A stretch of 64,000 nucleotides of DNA from Lactarius indigo (GCA_025766275.1 JAFKAC010000014.1:806001-870000); one strand, 5' to 3'. Positions 47,712-61,500 are shown, numbered from the stretch's first letter. Program-made: numbers and translations. The notes: generated from the sequence alone by a model not told the origin.

Positions 47712-49851
47712 TTAGGCCTTGTGGGCCTGAGCTTCTCGTTGACGGGTCCGATAACCCATGTAATCCAGCACGAACCTGAGCCACGAAAAGAAGTGCTTCC
47801 GTTTAGTCATACATTCCACGCGGAAGCGGCGGCGACCACTAGAGGCCAGAAAAGACGATAAACGTGACTTACGGGAGTGGCGCACACACCGTCGTCAACC
47901 CCGCCAGCAGCGCCGTCGCGCCGACCGTACCGAGCGTGTTGTACATCTGACTCGCGAAGAGCGGGAACGCCGCGGCGAAGATCGTGCGCATCGCCGCGTT
48001 GCACGTGAGCGCGGACGCCGCGACTGACCGGTACGCGTCGACGATGTACGTCATGGAGGACGCGAAGATGAAGTAAGTGGCCGTGCCGAACGGGACTGTC
48101 GCGAGTATCGGCACGATCCAGTGCACGCCGCGGTACGTTGTGAACGCCAGCCAGAAGAGCCCGATCGGAGCTAGCACGGCCCCCACCTGCCCCATCCGCA
48201 GTCGAAACTCCGGTGGTGGCTCCTCCTGGCCGTGCGCATCCTTGTAATCACGGTACCTCCTTTTAAAACGGTGACGTCAGTCTTCTAGATCTCAGGGGTT
48301 CCGAGGGAGAGAGAGGTCCGCACCGGTTCCAGTAAGGCTGGGTGGCCAAGCCCATGAGCATCCCTACCGCCATTCCTATGAATGTCAGGCCGGTACACTG
48401 CATGTTGAACCCGTGCTTCCCCACGAATACGATCGGAAAGGCTTGGAAAGTCAAGTATAGGATTCCGAGGATCAATGCATTCCTGTCAAGAAGTCAGTTG
48501 CGCATCGCAATGCGCCGTTTGACCTGTGAATGAACAACGAGCAAGGTTGAAGTGTACCATATATTCAGCAGCAGTAGCATATAATCGAACATCACGTAGT
48601 CTGTCAAGATCGGGTGAGTGAGCTCCTCGAATGTGAATCGGTGATCAATAACCCACAGAACGGTTTCCAATGGTTGTCTAGCAATAGCCGCGCCATACTG
48701 ACATGTGGTTCTCTTTCGATCGGTGCGTACCACTTTGGATCACCAGTACTCGCTCGAAGACTGCATTAGAGCTTTCAGTACTATGTCGCAACTCCCCCTT
48801 CTGAGAAAGACCCACCGTTGCGCCTTCCACTTGAGGATCACAGGGGCACAGGTCTCTGGCACAACCTTGACGTATTGACGCTCGAAATTAGCGCCACGAA
48901 GAACGCCACAAAGGACTGTGCTTACGAGAATGATGGCTAATGCTTGGATACCGGCCCAGATAATCTGGACGTGGAATGTCCATCTCCAATGCCAATGCTG
49001 ATTAATGAATCTATTCGCGTGTTAATCATGCCCTCAGGTGCAGTACGACACTGTACTCACCCACTGAGTATCGGCCCGATCTCGGGGCCAATGTAAGGGC
49101 AAATTGTATAGACGGCCATCGGACTGTCCCATATCAGATGAGACATGATGAGACACGTGAGCGGATCAAGGATGTACTGCGACGTACGTAGCCACTTCAG
49201 AATTCGAGAACATGTCGCTGACGCTGCCCCCTGCTAAGCTGAGAAACGCCGCTCCGCAGTACCCGGCTAGGAATCGAAAGACCAGATACACAGCTGTCGG
49301 AGTGCACCGTGGCGTCATCTCTCCATCCTCTGCCTCAAATGTACTGCAGACTTACTTATATTCGGCGCGAATGCTATAGGGAACATAAACACGAAGAAAA
49401 AGCTGAACGATACGCAGTAGACGGCGCTGCGCCCGTAAATTTCCGACATTGGACCCGCGACGAGCGGCCCGATGCCTAGGCCTAGAACGAATAGACTGAT
49501 GCCGAGGATGGTGACTTCCTGGCTAACATGGAATTGCTTGCCCATGGCCTCCTCCGCGAATGCTGCCTGAAACGTGCCTCCGTATCAGCACGATGCCCCG
49601 TTCAGAGAGGCGGTATATTCTAGACGCACCATGGACGAGGCACAGGTGACACATATGGCCGCGGTCGAGATGCAGAACACAGCGAGCCACCTGCGCGCTA
49701 AGGGCAGTTGTTGTGGGTCGTCCGCTGGCTCGAGAATAACTTCGTAGTTGTTGGCGTGGAAAGAAGCGGTCGGCGTCACTGTTAACGACGAGGCCATCGA
49801 GTCGTCCGCCGGCTTTTGCCGAGATTGATTGTCAGAACGCCCAAGGACCAT
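47712..49851 (-). CDS. MFS transporter, DHA1 type (drug/polyamine:H+ antiporter-like)
   Basis: Twelve-helix plasma-membrane transporter split into many short exons. ATG at 49851; a hydrophilic N-terminus precedes TM1 (RRWLAVFCISTAAICVTCASS). Then VTILGISLFVLGLGIGPLVAGP with the signature loop SEIYGRSAVY, AVYLVFRFLAGYCGA, the antiporter motif-C-like GPEIGPILSGFI, WRWTFHVQIIWAG, VPETCAPVIL, GDPKWYAPIE, LILGILYLTFQAFPIVF, and IVPILATVPFGTATYFIF. Several introns (for example 48590-48660 and 48770-48830) are needed to join these; phases can be satisfied throughout. The last exon is least certain: I take TAA at 47714-47712, after a tail that is not strongly family-like. Substrate unknown; relatives export drugs or polyamines. 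Confidence 0.82.
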
Positions 49852-51144
49852 TGGGGGAGAGTAGGACAGCTAGAGATGGTGTAGTCGGACGACCTAAGGG
49901 CACCATGGTATATAAACCTTGAAACCTCCACGACTGTTCCAAAGAACGTGTCACGTCAGGTTTGCAATGGCTCGGAGAAGCGGCGGTGGCTGATTGGTTC
50001 AACCTTCCTTGAAGTCTCAGCACATCAAGCGCACTGAGCACATATATAAACTTACCTGCTCCAATGTGAATATACAGTGACATGGTTCCGTTTTCGCCCG
50101 CGTCTGCGTCTGCGCTTAGCCGTTTTCGCCGGGCTTCTCTCTCTCCTGGGTAGGTGAAGTCCCCTGACTGTGCCTTGGCCTACCAGTACTGAGCTAATGT
50201 CAGGTAGCGGAACGATGCGGAGCAAAACGGAGCACGCGCTGTTGTCAAGTCTGCCCACTGGCTAGCCGCAGTTTCAGGGTCTGAAATGAAACACATTACA
50301 TTTCATCGGAGGCACCGGAAAGCACAAACAGAACAGTAACTCCGCACCATTGAGAAGTTCGCGTAGAGCATATAGTGAGGTACTTCATGAGGAAGGCCCA
50401 TGTCCGGTTGTTGCAACGTGACATATTCGAATGATCTCGGAGCGGAATGTGGGGGCTTCTGCCATTGGGCGTCCACGCGATAGAAGATGAAACTTTCTGA
50501 TCAGCCGTTTCTCCGCCGTTTATAGCGTCTAGAGCACACGATGATACGATGATCCATAGCATGATAGTGGTGGGGTCAAGGCCATGGCCAATGCAAGCCT
50601 TTCGGCCATTGCACGTTCATGATTAGCCGGCCTATCACGTGTCCGAGTCGGCTAAGTGCTGGCCAGGCCAAGGGCCAGGCTGCTCTTCCAACTCTGCCTT
50701 CGCGGTTCCACTCGCTAGCTTTCACGCAGTTGGCATTTACTCACTACTGTCTGATTTCCGTATCGCTGTGAGCCCACTGGCCATCTACCCCACTCCGGTC
50801 GCGGGGCCATCACCAACCAATCATCATCTCCTGGGATCCTTACAGCGCATACAAGCGTATATGGACCGGGTTTGGTCGGGCATCCCAACGGCATATGACA
50901 AAGCAAAAGTAACTGGTTGTGACGACGTCAACTCGTGCAGAAAAAGTGCTACAGGTTGCCAGCTCTGGAGCAGCACCCCATTTGAGGGTAACCATATAAT
51001 ATGACGGCCCGGGGCACACGCTTGATTCTAAGTACAGTACTCTACAGTTTTGGTTCGGTCATTACTGCATCGTCATTGACAGTGGTGGCGGCATCCAAGA
51101 CAGCGGCAGGCCGCCGGCTCGTGCTCTGAATAATGCGGTTCCAT
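49852..51144. other. Intergenic, no gene recognised
   Basis: Upstream of the MFS gene. A plus-strand open frame of 121 codons (50639-51004) has no recognisable domain and I do not call it. Confidence 0.5.
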
Positions 51145-52935
51145 CGCTAGTTCAGAATCGATGAGTTGCAGAATGGTTTGAGGTAACACATAGACATAGA
51201 CAAACGTGCGAGTATAATTCCTAGTTATTCGGACACGACTCCCAGAAAATTAAGGTCGACGCAGTAGAGCCTATCGTGGTTGCTGACCGGTGACCGGTGA
51301 CCAAGCACCCTCTCTCCTCAACGACCTCGCGCCTGAACTGTACGTTTAGCTCCTCTACCTTTCGTTTAACTCCTTTCGTTGATGAGTAATTCTGAGGACC
51401 GCGACTAGCCTCCGTAGGCACTCATCACCTGCATAATCAATGACCACGCTATTACCATATGCCCAATCGCTATCGTCCGACTCACTGGCCACCCGCCTCC
51501 CGGGCTCAGCGCTCCTCCGGCACAGATAAATGACATACCTGAGAGTTTTAAGATCAGAGAGTTGGATGTCATGTTGCGTTGGGGGGGCAGGGGGCGACTG
51601 GATCAAGGTGCGTCGTACTCTGTATGGTACTGGTCACCACGTTTGCTTAACATTTGCATGGGAAAGGCCAGATCTATCGGTGGATGAAAGATGTTCTCAA
51701 AGGTGATGTCCTACAGTAACATATTCATATTCCATCTCTGTCAAGAGGAATCCCGTGGCTTCTCATGACAGACGCCTGCGCTCGAGTGCCGAATACCGTT
51801 CTCCCTTCCACTCCCCGTCCCTCCCCTTCGATCGATCGACCACTCTGGGCTCTCCGACCTTTCCTTCCATTTTTTATTATTATTCCGTTTGGCCGAACTG
51901 AACAACTCGTCCGACATTCTTGGAGTTGAGACACAAAAGCCTTTTCGGCTTCGGGCTCGGTTGTAAAGCTGGCTGACTGGTATCTTTCCACGCGCTTCTT
52001 GTTTGCTGTCCTTGCATCAAGAGAGGAGAAAAGCCTCGGGCGGTGAGTTTGTGACTATGTGCGGGGATGACTGGCTGATCATACATGACACATCAAGGCT
52101 TGAAGAGTGGTCTGGGGACGCAATCACCAGTCGTACACGTCTTTCGGAAACCGAAAGTATCACTACTGCGCTTCCGAACCTGAAGTTTAGACGTATCCAC
52201 CGCGTCGTCCGATCATCTCGGAGAGCCATGAGCTAAAGTCAGCACCGAACTTAACCCATATTTCTACACCGTTCCTGTCAACGTGCTTTCGCCGTATGCT
52301 ATTCTCACGCGGTAAATCACTTCCAGAACAACTGAAAACCTCGCAGTCCCGGCCCTTCACTCATCAGTCTCGTGAATTTCCGAGCGTGTGCTCGCCCTCC
52401 GCCCTTCCAGATTCTGAGCTCGTGCTGCCACTATTGTCCAGAGCCGTTTCCACTTCGACCTGAGTCCATGCAGCGGAAATTGTCTTTCGAACCTGCGAGA
52501 GTAGCTTATGGTTAATACATCGACGATAGTTGAATGAGCGGGGGACTGTGCACATGGCTTGTTCAGAACATTCAGAGCTGATTCGGGGTCCAGCTAGCGA
52601 TTCGTTTTGTCACCCGTCGAAGTGTTACCTCAATCAATTGTCCCGTCCGTCTCTATATGCGTATATGTTTCACCAGGCAGGAGAATGTACTGAGCTCGTT
52701 CTCTGAGGTTCTTGTCTCGCAAAGGAGCAACTCTGGCATTTGCGCAGGCACGTGACAACTTTCCGGGCCCCACCAAGTGCGTGGTATTTAACTTACCTCT
52801 TTTTCCAGTAAGAAGGAAATCAATCTATATTCTAGCTGACAAAAACGGACGACCAAATGAAGAGGTAAATTAAAGGGTCTAATGCAAACGGAAGCAGAGG
52901 AAGTATCGATAGCCTAGTTAGGGTTTAAGAAGAAC
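51145..52935 (+). repeat. Segmental duplication, arm 1
   Basis: Diverged direct repeat of 55697-55741 plus 61933-63278 plus 63926-64000. Shared landmarks: ATCGCTAGTTCAG, TAACACATA, CCTAGTTATTCGGACACGAC (51222 and 61959), CATCAAGAGAGG (52015 and 62574), and AGCTGACAAAAACGG (52837 and 63926). No coding function recognised. It lacks both Plavaka-2 and the GFA1 fragment present in arm 2. The following 360 bp (52936-53294) carry the lectin promoter. Confidence 0.8.
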
Positions 52936-53245
52936 TCGGAAGCCCAGGTGACACCGTAACAAAGACTCGGAATAGGTGCCCAGCGCCACATAGTGTGGTC
53001 AGTGGACCAGGAGAAAGCGCTGGGGGCACAGGGATTTCCACGAGACTAGTCCACCGTCTTTTCTAGGTGAGAAGATGGCGTCTTCAAATCGGTCACGAGA
53101 GGCCCCACTTGCCGTTTCCATGCGTGGTGATTGGGAAGGGTGTCCGTGATAAACGAAATAATGGCAGTATTTACCTTGTCCGTCATGACGAATACAGTAG
53201 GGTCTCTGGACTGGACACTACCCACTACCCTAACAAGATAGAGCT

Positions 53246-53252
53246 TATAAAG
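53246..53252 (+). promoter_or_regulatory. TATA box of the lectin gene
   Basis: TATAAAG 43 bp before the ATG at 53295; a second ATAAAG follows at 53255. Confidence 0.6.
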
Positions 53253-53294
53253 TTATAAAGGCGAACTTTTGCTACCTGTTTCCCCCATCGCAGC

Positions 53295-55216
53295 ATGTCC
53301 ATCAACTTGAAGTCGGGCCAACGTTACAAGATCGCTAACGTGCCATATAAGCTGTCCATTGATCTGTCTGCCGCAGACCACAAGTCCATCCTTGGCCATA
53401 CGTTCCACGGCGGAGAGAACCAACTGGTAACAATTTCGCTACTTCGACAACTTGTGCCCTTGTGCCTAATACAACCACGACATGCTCTAGTGGATCATAG
53501 AGAAGCAGGTCAATGGCCAATGGACTATTCGATCAGTCGAGCACCAGAAGTACCTCGGAATTGAGACTAGTACCCCGAAAAATGGAACAGAACTGGTTGG
53601 CCTTGACCGGCCCCAGTTCTGGGATATCGAGACCCTACCAGATTCTAAGGACCCTACTAAGCTCGTCGTTAAGTGCGCTTTATCACGTACCCCACTGGCG
53701 ATTGCTGTTGACATGGGTTCTCCTTACAGGATCTGCCAATGGGTCCGTGGCACTTGTTTCGTTGCTGATTACCCCAAAGGTAATGGCGTCGGAAAAAAAC
53801 TTACACTGTGGGAATTTTGGAAAGGAGAGAACCAGATCTGGGAGCTCGAAGCTCGTGAGTCGCATTCTGGTGAACCGGCGAAGTCCGGCGACTGCCGGTG
53901 GTTCGACTAACTCGGCTTTACTAGATTCCTCCTGGTTTTCCCATTGCGGCACGTCCGTCAAGTCTGGCCAACGTTACAAGATCATCAGCAAGCAAAACGA
54001 CCTGGTCTTCGATCTGTCCCGCGCAAACAATAAGTCCGTCATTGGATGTAACTTCCATGGCGGAGAGAACCAACAGGTAACGGCTCTCCGAGTTGCTACT
54101 TACCAGTGAATAACTTGGGCCTCATACGACCACGGCACGCTCTAGTGGGTCTTAGAGAAACAGGTGAATGGCCAATGGACTGTTCAATCAGTCGCCGCCG
54201 GCGGGTGTCAGAAGTATCTCTGCGTTGAGAGAACCCCAGACAATGGAGCACAGCTCGTTGGCCTTGACCGGCCTCAATACTGGGATATTGAGATTCTTCC
54301 AGACCCTTCTAGGCCCAGTGTCAAGTAAGTTACATCACATACCGCACTGGCTGTCGCTGCTTATTTCGGGTTCGTTTGACAGGTTGTGCCAGTGGGTCCG
54401 TGGCACTTGTTTCGTCGCTGATTACCCCAAAGGGGGGGGCGCCGGAGACAATCTTATATTGTGGAAGGATTGGGGAGGAAAGAACCAGGCATGGGTGCTT
54501 GAAGAGTGTGAGTCGCGTTTTGGTGGCAAATGGGGCGGCTCACTCGGCTTTACTAGATTCTTCCTGGTTTTCTCATGGTGGCGTGTCCATCAAGTCAGAC
54601 CAACATTACAAGATCATCAATGAGCAAAATAAGCTTGTCGTCGATCTGTCCCGCGTAGACAATAAGTCCATCATTGGAAATGACTTCCAAGGCGGAATGA
54701 ACCAACGGGTAACAACTCTCATTGCTTAAATAACTTGTGCCTCATATAACCACGACACCGCTCCAGTGGACCATAGAGAAGCATGTCAACGGCCAATGGG
54801 CTATTCGATCAGTCGCTACCACCGGTGGGTGCCAGAAGTACCTGTGTGTCGAGAAAACCCCAGACAAAGGAACGCATCTGGTTGGACTGGACCAACCTCA
54901 GTACTGGGATATTGAGATTCTGCCAGATCCTACTAAACCCAGTGTTAAGTACGTTGTACCACGTACCACACTGGTCATTGTTGTTCACTTTGAGTTCCTT
55001 TGACAGGCTGTGCCAGTGGGTCCGTGGCACGTATTTTGTTGCTGATTATCCTCAAGAAACTGGCGCTGGGACCAATCTTCAACTGTGGACGGCCTGTGGA
55101 GGAAGGAACCAGGTCTGGTTGCTCGAGGAGTGTGGCCTTGTGAGTCCCATTTCAGTGAGGTCTGGTGACCGGCGCAGCTAACTTGGCTTCACTAGATTCC
55201 TGAATCGTGTCACTAA
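53295..55216 (+). CDS. Three-domain ricin-B-type (beta-trefoil) lectin, fused tandem repeat gene
   Basis: Carbohydrate-binding lectin with no catalytic domain visible. Ten exons: 53295-53426, 53491-53672, 53730-53854, 53925-54076, 54146-54324, 54383-54507, 54557-54708, 54767-54948, 55007-55139, 55196-55216; 1383 nt, 460 residues, phases consistent. Each third is one beta-trefoil: KSGQRYKI, IDLS, GGENQxW, EKQVNGQWTIRS, QKYLxxE, LVGLDRPQxWDIE, CQWVRGTCFVADYP, and a closing NQxWxLE. Intron positions repeat in all three copies. Domain 1 starts with ATG; the corresponding codon is ACG in domain 2 and GTG in domain 3, and the sequence before it is coding there. No signal peptide, so probably cytoplasmic, as for many mushroom defence lectins (inference). 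Separate single-domain transcripts are an alternative for domain 1 only. Confidence 0.8.
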
Positions 55217-55741
55217 TATCCTAGTGAGAATCTGCTTCCGTAAGTTCGTATTCTTAATCTCAGGATCTTTGAGGCCATTTTCCCTTCTGCAGCGCTACCA
55301 GAACTGTCGACCTCTCACAGATGAGCCAAGAATAGACAAAAATTGCAACGATTCAAATGAATGTGTAGGGTGGTCTTCTACTTTCTCTTAGCATGGCACA
55401 GACAGCCGAAGACTATACTTCGGCAAAAAGTGACCTATTTACGATGGTCAAAGGGACCATTAAATGGCTTGCGTCGAAGATGCTGTAGATTTTTGTATGA
55501 TTTAGGTCAGGATTTTATTCCGCCGTGGATGTGTACAGGCGTACCTGCATCCCATTCGGCCTTGGCCTTAGCTTCCATCCTTGTGTTGCCACATTTTCAT
55601 GACCGCACATACTGTATGGTTCTTACAAACGCAGCGTAGAACAAATTGATTTGCTTTCATCTGCGGCATTCAGGAACAGTAGCGTGTTTTGGCATCGCTA
55701 GTTCAGCTTCGATTGTCGTCTTGGCTCACCGTAACACATAA
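55217..55741. other. Lectin 3' flank and start of duplication arm 2
   Basis: No gene recognised. From about 55697 the sequence resembles 51145-51190 of arm 1, up to the Plavaka-2 insertion point at 55741. Confidence 0.55.
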
Positions 55742-56190
55742 CATCAGGAAAAACCTACTTCGATAATTTGTTGATAATTGATGATAATTATGATAGGATA
55801 GCGATAAATTATCGATAAGCTAGATTATCGTCATTATATTATATTAGGGTAACCCCTGATTATATTATATCTAATTAGCAATAATGGAAAGATAATCCGC
55901 AGATAGTTGAGAGAAAATTCACAATATTCACGAACAATCGGTGATAATTTCGTTCGCTACGCTACCACAAAATTAGGTGCTAATTAAAATAAAATCAGGG
56001 TTTTTTTTTTTTTTTTAGAATCCAGTCACTGGCTACTGAGTACGGTAAAAAAATTGAAGTCAAAGAAACTGACGCATTGGGTATGCAAGCCAGCTGTTGA
56101 CTGTCAATATGTCAGTGATAATATTCAGGACATTATGAAGGGACTTACAGCTGGCTAATAAGTTGCGCGTTGAGGCTTGACAACAGCTTA

Positions 56191-58344
56191 TCATTCAAGT
56201 AAATCTAGGTCAATTTCCGTGATTTGAGAACCCAAGGGAATATCGCCAACTTCGCTGTGGCCATAGGCAACTAGTTAGTCAAGATTGTGACAATGTTAAT
56301 AACCATAAACTCACCTAGCCAGAGAGTAGATACTTGACATCATTTTGTGATATGCGTTGCTCCGCTGGTTCTGAATGATTTGAAGTGTTTGGACATGAGC
56401 TTGATAGACACCGAAGTATGTGTTCGCTGAAAACTCTGTGGGTTGTTGTACCCCAGTACGCCACTCATGTATGGATGCATATAGCTGGTAATTTGGGTTA
56501 GCATGTTCACGCACAAGGAAAAATCGACTCACAGCTGTTGAAACCAATGCAACCATTGGAATCGGCACCTCACGTACTGTCACCCCATCATCACCAGTAT
56601 GGCGAGAGAAAGCTTGGTCAAATCGGGTGCTAAGAGAGGCACTTCCATTTCCTCCGATGAAATATAGATCACGGATGGCCTGGATGATCTGTCGGTTGCG
56701 ATACGGTTGCGACTGCATGACAAGCCTATTTGCACCGGGAACCTGACTAAAGGTTAGACAGTCACAGCTAAATAAAACAAACTTACTCGCCTTTGGTCCC
56801 TTCGGGTACACGTATTTATAACCCGAGCGTTGCCACTCAACAGCTTGAATAATGTCTTCCGGCACCATAGACGTAAATTCACCCAAAACGATCGCGTTGC
56901 AGCGTTCTTTTACCTCACTCCGGAAAAGGGGGATCCGAGCACGCAGCTTTAGAGTTTGAACAAATGTCAGTTTGTGGTCCTCGGCAGAGGAAGAACTTAC
57001 GACGGGGGCAAATTTCAATATGTAGTCGTCATCATGGAGGAGGCGCCTCTGGATGGAAACAGCAGCAGGGCAATGCCTCTGCGCAGTGATGTTAAGTGCC
57101 TGTCGGATAAATGAGATAATAAGGATGCCATTCGGGAACGCGTTGATGAAGAGCAGGGATGATTGGAGATCTTCGATGGCGTCTTGAACCACGTCACGCA
57201 TCAGTTTACTCTGCTGGGTAAGCTTGAATCGGGTCAGGCCTGGGGGAATAATGAGGTCAGTCTCGGCAGGCCAGGCCGACAATGTGGCAGCTGTTGCCTG
57301 CCCCTGTTCCTGGTGCAACCCAGCTGGCGCTACAATTTGCTCGGTTCAATGTAAAGAACGTGTAGTATTGGCACTTACCCGGAGTCTCAGATACCAGAGC
57401 TGGTGGCAGCATGGGCACCAAAGAGCCGATGTTCCGAGGTGACGTGTCGTCATCGCTGGACAATGTCTCGGTACTGACCGTCTTCCTCACACTGGCGGGT
57501 GTGGTACACCTATCAGTAACAGCTGGAACCAGCCAGGATGGACTCTGCGAAAGTACGAGTGAGGGGCAAGTTCGAGAGGTGTCATCGGACACACCTCAGC
57601 AGCCATCGCCTTGTGGATCTTGTCCGGCGGTCCTTGGGGGAGGTCAGCCAAGTCGTCCTCATCATCAGAGCCCTCCTCAGTGGTAGGATAGTTATCGTGA
57701 TCCCTAGGGGCGGGATTGAACCTGGGCTCTGTGCCAAAGACATATGTGCGACTGGGATTAGGAAACAAAGATGTGGCTGACGTGGCTGAAGGGAGGAAAA
57801 AACGCGTAAGTGGTTTCGTTTGGGATGAACAAACATATTATGTCAGCTATTCTCACTCGGTTGCGCCAAACGTGTGCCTCCCTCGTTCATCCCTGCAACG
57901 CCTCTGGACGGTGACTGTCCCACCGCCTCACTCTCACTGGCCAAGTGAAATACCATAGGACGACCACGATCTGGACCTTCAGATGTCGGTCAGGTAAGTC
58001 GTTTGATCTGGTTACATTGTACTTACCAACATTCCGCGCTTTTTTAGCAGGAGTGGGTTGAACCGCAGCAGGGATTCTGGGGCTATCGTTGAGGGAGGTC
58101 GAGGTACGTTTCCCTTTTCCTTTCTATTGTGTGAGTTGCTGCTGACTCGGCACATCTTGGGCTCACCTGTTAGTTTCCTTTGGGGTGGAGTTGGGTCACT
58201 GGCGTGTTGAACGTTGACGTCTTGACCACCGACACTGACTTCATTTGTATTCGTTCGCATACCAGAATGGCCCAATGAAGTGTTGACACTATCTGATACC
58301 TGAACCTCCCGCAGTCGCTTTGACTTGCGTGTGTGTGGTGCCAT
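56191..58344 (-). CDS. DUF6532-like accessory protein of Plavaka-2
   Basis: ATG at 58344 (MAPHTRKSKR). A basic, Ser/Thr/Pro-rich N-terminal half is spread over several short exons (58344-57360), then comes a globular DUF6532-like part (57318-56305): RDVVQDAIEDL, LLFINAFPNG, RRLLHDDDYILKF, RIPLFRSEVKERCNAIVLG, REVPIPMVALVSTA, LYASIHEWRTG. The last intron most likely uses the acceptor before CGAAG at about 56252, giving an acidic tail ending at TGA 56193-56191, parallel to copy 1; an alternative acceptor upstream ends sooner. No interruption seen, unlike copy 1. Function unknown; conserved pairing with the transposase in both elements argues for a role in the transposon life cycle. Confidence 0.8.
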
Positions 58345-58557
58345 CAGCAACAAGAAAAAAAGAGAGAACGAGAACGAGTGGAATGGTGAGTATGAGTATG
58401 ACACGGAACGACAGGAATTTGGATGAGGTCTCAAACCCAAGGTATGTATCGTATTTATATCGACAATTCTGGCGTGCTGATTAAAAGGACCCCAGTGTAC
58501 GTTGACGCATTCACTGCTCTTCCCCCCTTCCTTGCTAGCACCATATCGACCGCACCA
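58345..58557. promoter_or_regulatory. Bidirectional promoter region of Plavaka-2
   Basis: 213 bp separate the two divergent start codons. The equivalent spacer in Plavaka-1 is about 180 bp. Both genes must be driven from this central segment. Confidence 0.6.
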
Positions 58558-61500
58558 ATGATCCGATGTGCCGGCTGCAACAAGTATTTCACACATTCGG
58601 GTCACTCTCAGCACATCAGCAAGACCCGACGCCCTGACTGCCAGAATTTGCGTCGGTCGCTGCAAACCCATTCAACATCTCGACTAGCGCATGCGGGATC
58701 ATCTTTAGCACCAAACACCAGCGCCGAATCATGGCGCATGGAAGATGAGCCCATTGGCGATTGGGAAGATGAAATTGATTTATACGACAACGGATTTAGC
58801 TCTGATTCGTCGTCACAACAAAGCCACGAGGACGCCACACCAGATAGCAATGACGGAGGTAAGTTTTTTCAGACCATACAATGTGGCACGTCGCATTAAT
58901 CCCATAATAGATAGCGTTGGTGACGAAACCGATTGCATAGGTGATGTCGACTCCACAGATGCTAACACATTTGAAGCTATCTTCGGGGAGAGGAATTTCA
59001 GTTCCGTGGTCACCCCCGAACTTGAACACGCCGATGAACCTCAGTCCTTATCGCCACCCCCAGAACCCCCAATTCCTGAGGCTTGTAACCCGGACACAAG
59101 GCCAATATCATTTGTTGATCGCTTTCCTCATGGTCACCCTGGCGCTCCGGTGGCCGGTACACCTCAAGTTTCCTCCGCCTATGGGTCAACACGCCATGAG
59201 TTGCGGGACTCAGTGTGGGCCCCCTTTCGGTCCCAATGTGACTGGGAATTTGCACACTGGGCGAAGACATGCGGGGCAACGGCTTCAGCTGTGACGGCAC
59301 TGCTCGCGATCCCTGAGGTATGGGAAAGTTCTTTCCCTCTAGCGCTGCTAATGTTTTATTCTGGAAGCTCGTCGACAAACTTGGGCTATCCTACAGAACA
59401 AGTACGGAACTGAATGACATCATCGACAAGGCACTGCCTGGGCGTCCATCTTTCCGGTGCGAAGATATGAATCTTGGAGATGAATGCCTCCAATTTCACT
59501 ATCGCGAGATAATTCCATGCATCCGGTCCCTTTTTGGAAACCCCGAGTTTGCACACAGACTCATATTTGCCCCAGAGAGGCACTACGCCGACGCTGAGCG
59601 AACATGCCGAGTTTATAATGAGATGCATACGGGCGATTGGTGGTGGTCTGTACAGGTGCGTAACTCGTTTGCTATTTGGGTTCAGGTACTTACCGAACAT
59701 GCACTAGACATCACTCGAGGCGTGCCATCCTGGAGCAACTGTCGTTCCACTCATTATTTCCTCCAACAAAACACAGCTAACGCTGTTCCGGAATAAGTCA
59801 GCGTATCCGATATATATGGGGATTGGCAATATACCTAAGGACATTCGCCGAAAACCGTCACGCACTGCACAGATGCTGATCGGGTATATCCCGACAACCA
59901 AGCTAACTGGTATCACAAACAAGGCCGCTTGTCGTCGCGCCATTGCTAACCTTTTTCATTCATGTATGGAAAGGGTCCTTCGTCCGATCCATGCCATAGG
60001 TGAAACAGGTTTGGCTATGCGGAGCGGCGATGGGATTTGGCGCCGCTGCCATCCCATCTTGGCCACTTTTGTTGGCGACTATCCAGAACAGGGGCTAGTT
60101 GCATGCACCCGCTTTGGGCGCTGCCCAAAGTGTCTTGTTCCAGTTGACCAACTCGGCAATTACATCAACTTTCCTGCTCGGAACCATGTGGACATGGTTG
60201 ACACATACATGTTGGCTAGTGAAGACATACGCCGATTTCGCGCAGTCTGCCAAGAAGCCGGACTGAAGCCAATTTTTCGTCCATTTTGGACCGCGCTCCC
60301 ACTTGTTGACATTTTCCTATCCATCACCCCGGATGTGCTTCACCAGCTACTCCAAGGCGTTGTGAAGCATGTCAAGGCTTGGCTGACCAGGATCTTTGGG
60401 GCAGCAGAAGTTGACGCACGTTGCAGGACTTTGCCGCCCAATCACCATATCACACTGTTCGCCAAGGGCATAACGACTCTCTCACGCATTTCGGGAAAAG
60501 AGCACAAGAACATCTGCCGAATCCTTCTCGGACTCATCGTCGACTTAGCCCTTCCAGGTGGGCAACTGCCTACACGTGTGATTAGAGCCGTGCGTGCGCT
60601 GCTCGACTTCGTGTATTTAGCACAATACCCTTCCCATTCAAGACAAACGCTTCAACGCCTCGAGGAATGCCTCGCTCGCTTTCATGAAAACAAGGACGTT
60701 TTCATTGACCTTGGTGTGCGCCGGCACATGGACCTCCCAAAGGTTCACAGTTTGCTTCACTACCGATCTTCGATTACACTATTTGGCACCACTGATAACT
60801 ATAACACGGAACAGTTCGAGCGGCTCCACATCGACTTTACAAAGGACGCGTACCGTGCGACAAACCGGAAAGACGAATATTCTCAGATGACAGTATGGCT
60901 AGAACGCCGTGAAAAGGTACGAATGCACACGGCATTCGTTGAATGGCAAGAGCAGAACGATCTGACAAGTCCGCCGATATCCGCAACTTCTACTGGACCC
61001 TTGCGAGTTGGCACACGATATCTCAAGATGACCCAACATCCAACCGTCAAGGCTGTCACATTCGATGAACTGGCGACGAGCTATGGCGCCATTGATTTCC
61101 AGGACGCGTTAGCAGATTTTATTGCCCTTATCAACTACCCTAGTGCCTCAGCAGCGGCGTTGCGTTCTCGGGCAGCTGACACGCTCTTACCATTTCGGTC
61201 GGTGCCAGTCTTTCACCGAGTCAAATTCACCTCTAGGGAGAACTCGGAAGACTTTGAAATTGTTGACAGTGTGGTTATTCGGCCGGTGCAAAAGGATGCA
61301 CATGGGCACACAGTACCTGAGCGGTTTGACACCGTGCTTGTCCGTGGTAGACAAGACATCATGCATGGAAACAATGGTTAGTTCCGATCATATTTTAGTC
61401 CGCACATACAACCCAACTCCACAGGTCACCGAATAGGACAAGTTCGAGTTGTCTTCCAAATCCCAAGCAAAGTTATCCGCGATGTCTTCCTCAACAATGC

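Noticed and set aside
2826..49851. P450s, NmrA-like reductases, acetyltransferase and MFS transporter as a secondary-metabolite cluster
   Set aside because: No backbone synthase (PKS, NRPS or terpene cyclase) is visible and large transposons separate the genes; association alone is not evidence of a pathway.
50639..51004. 121-codon open frame on plus
   Set aside because: No recognisable domain; start context and composition do not look coding.
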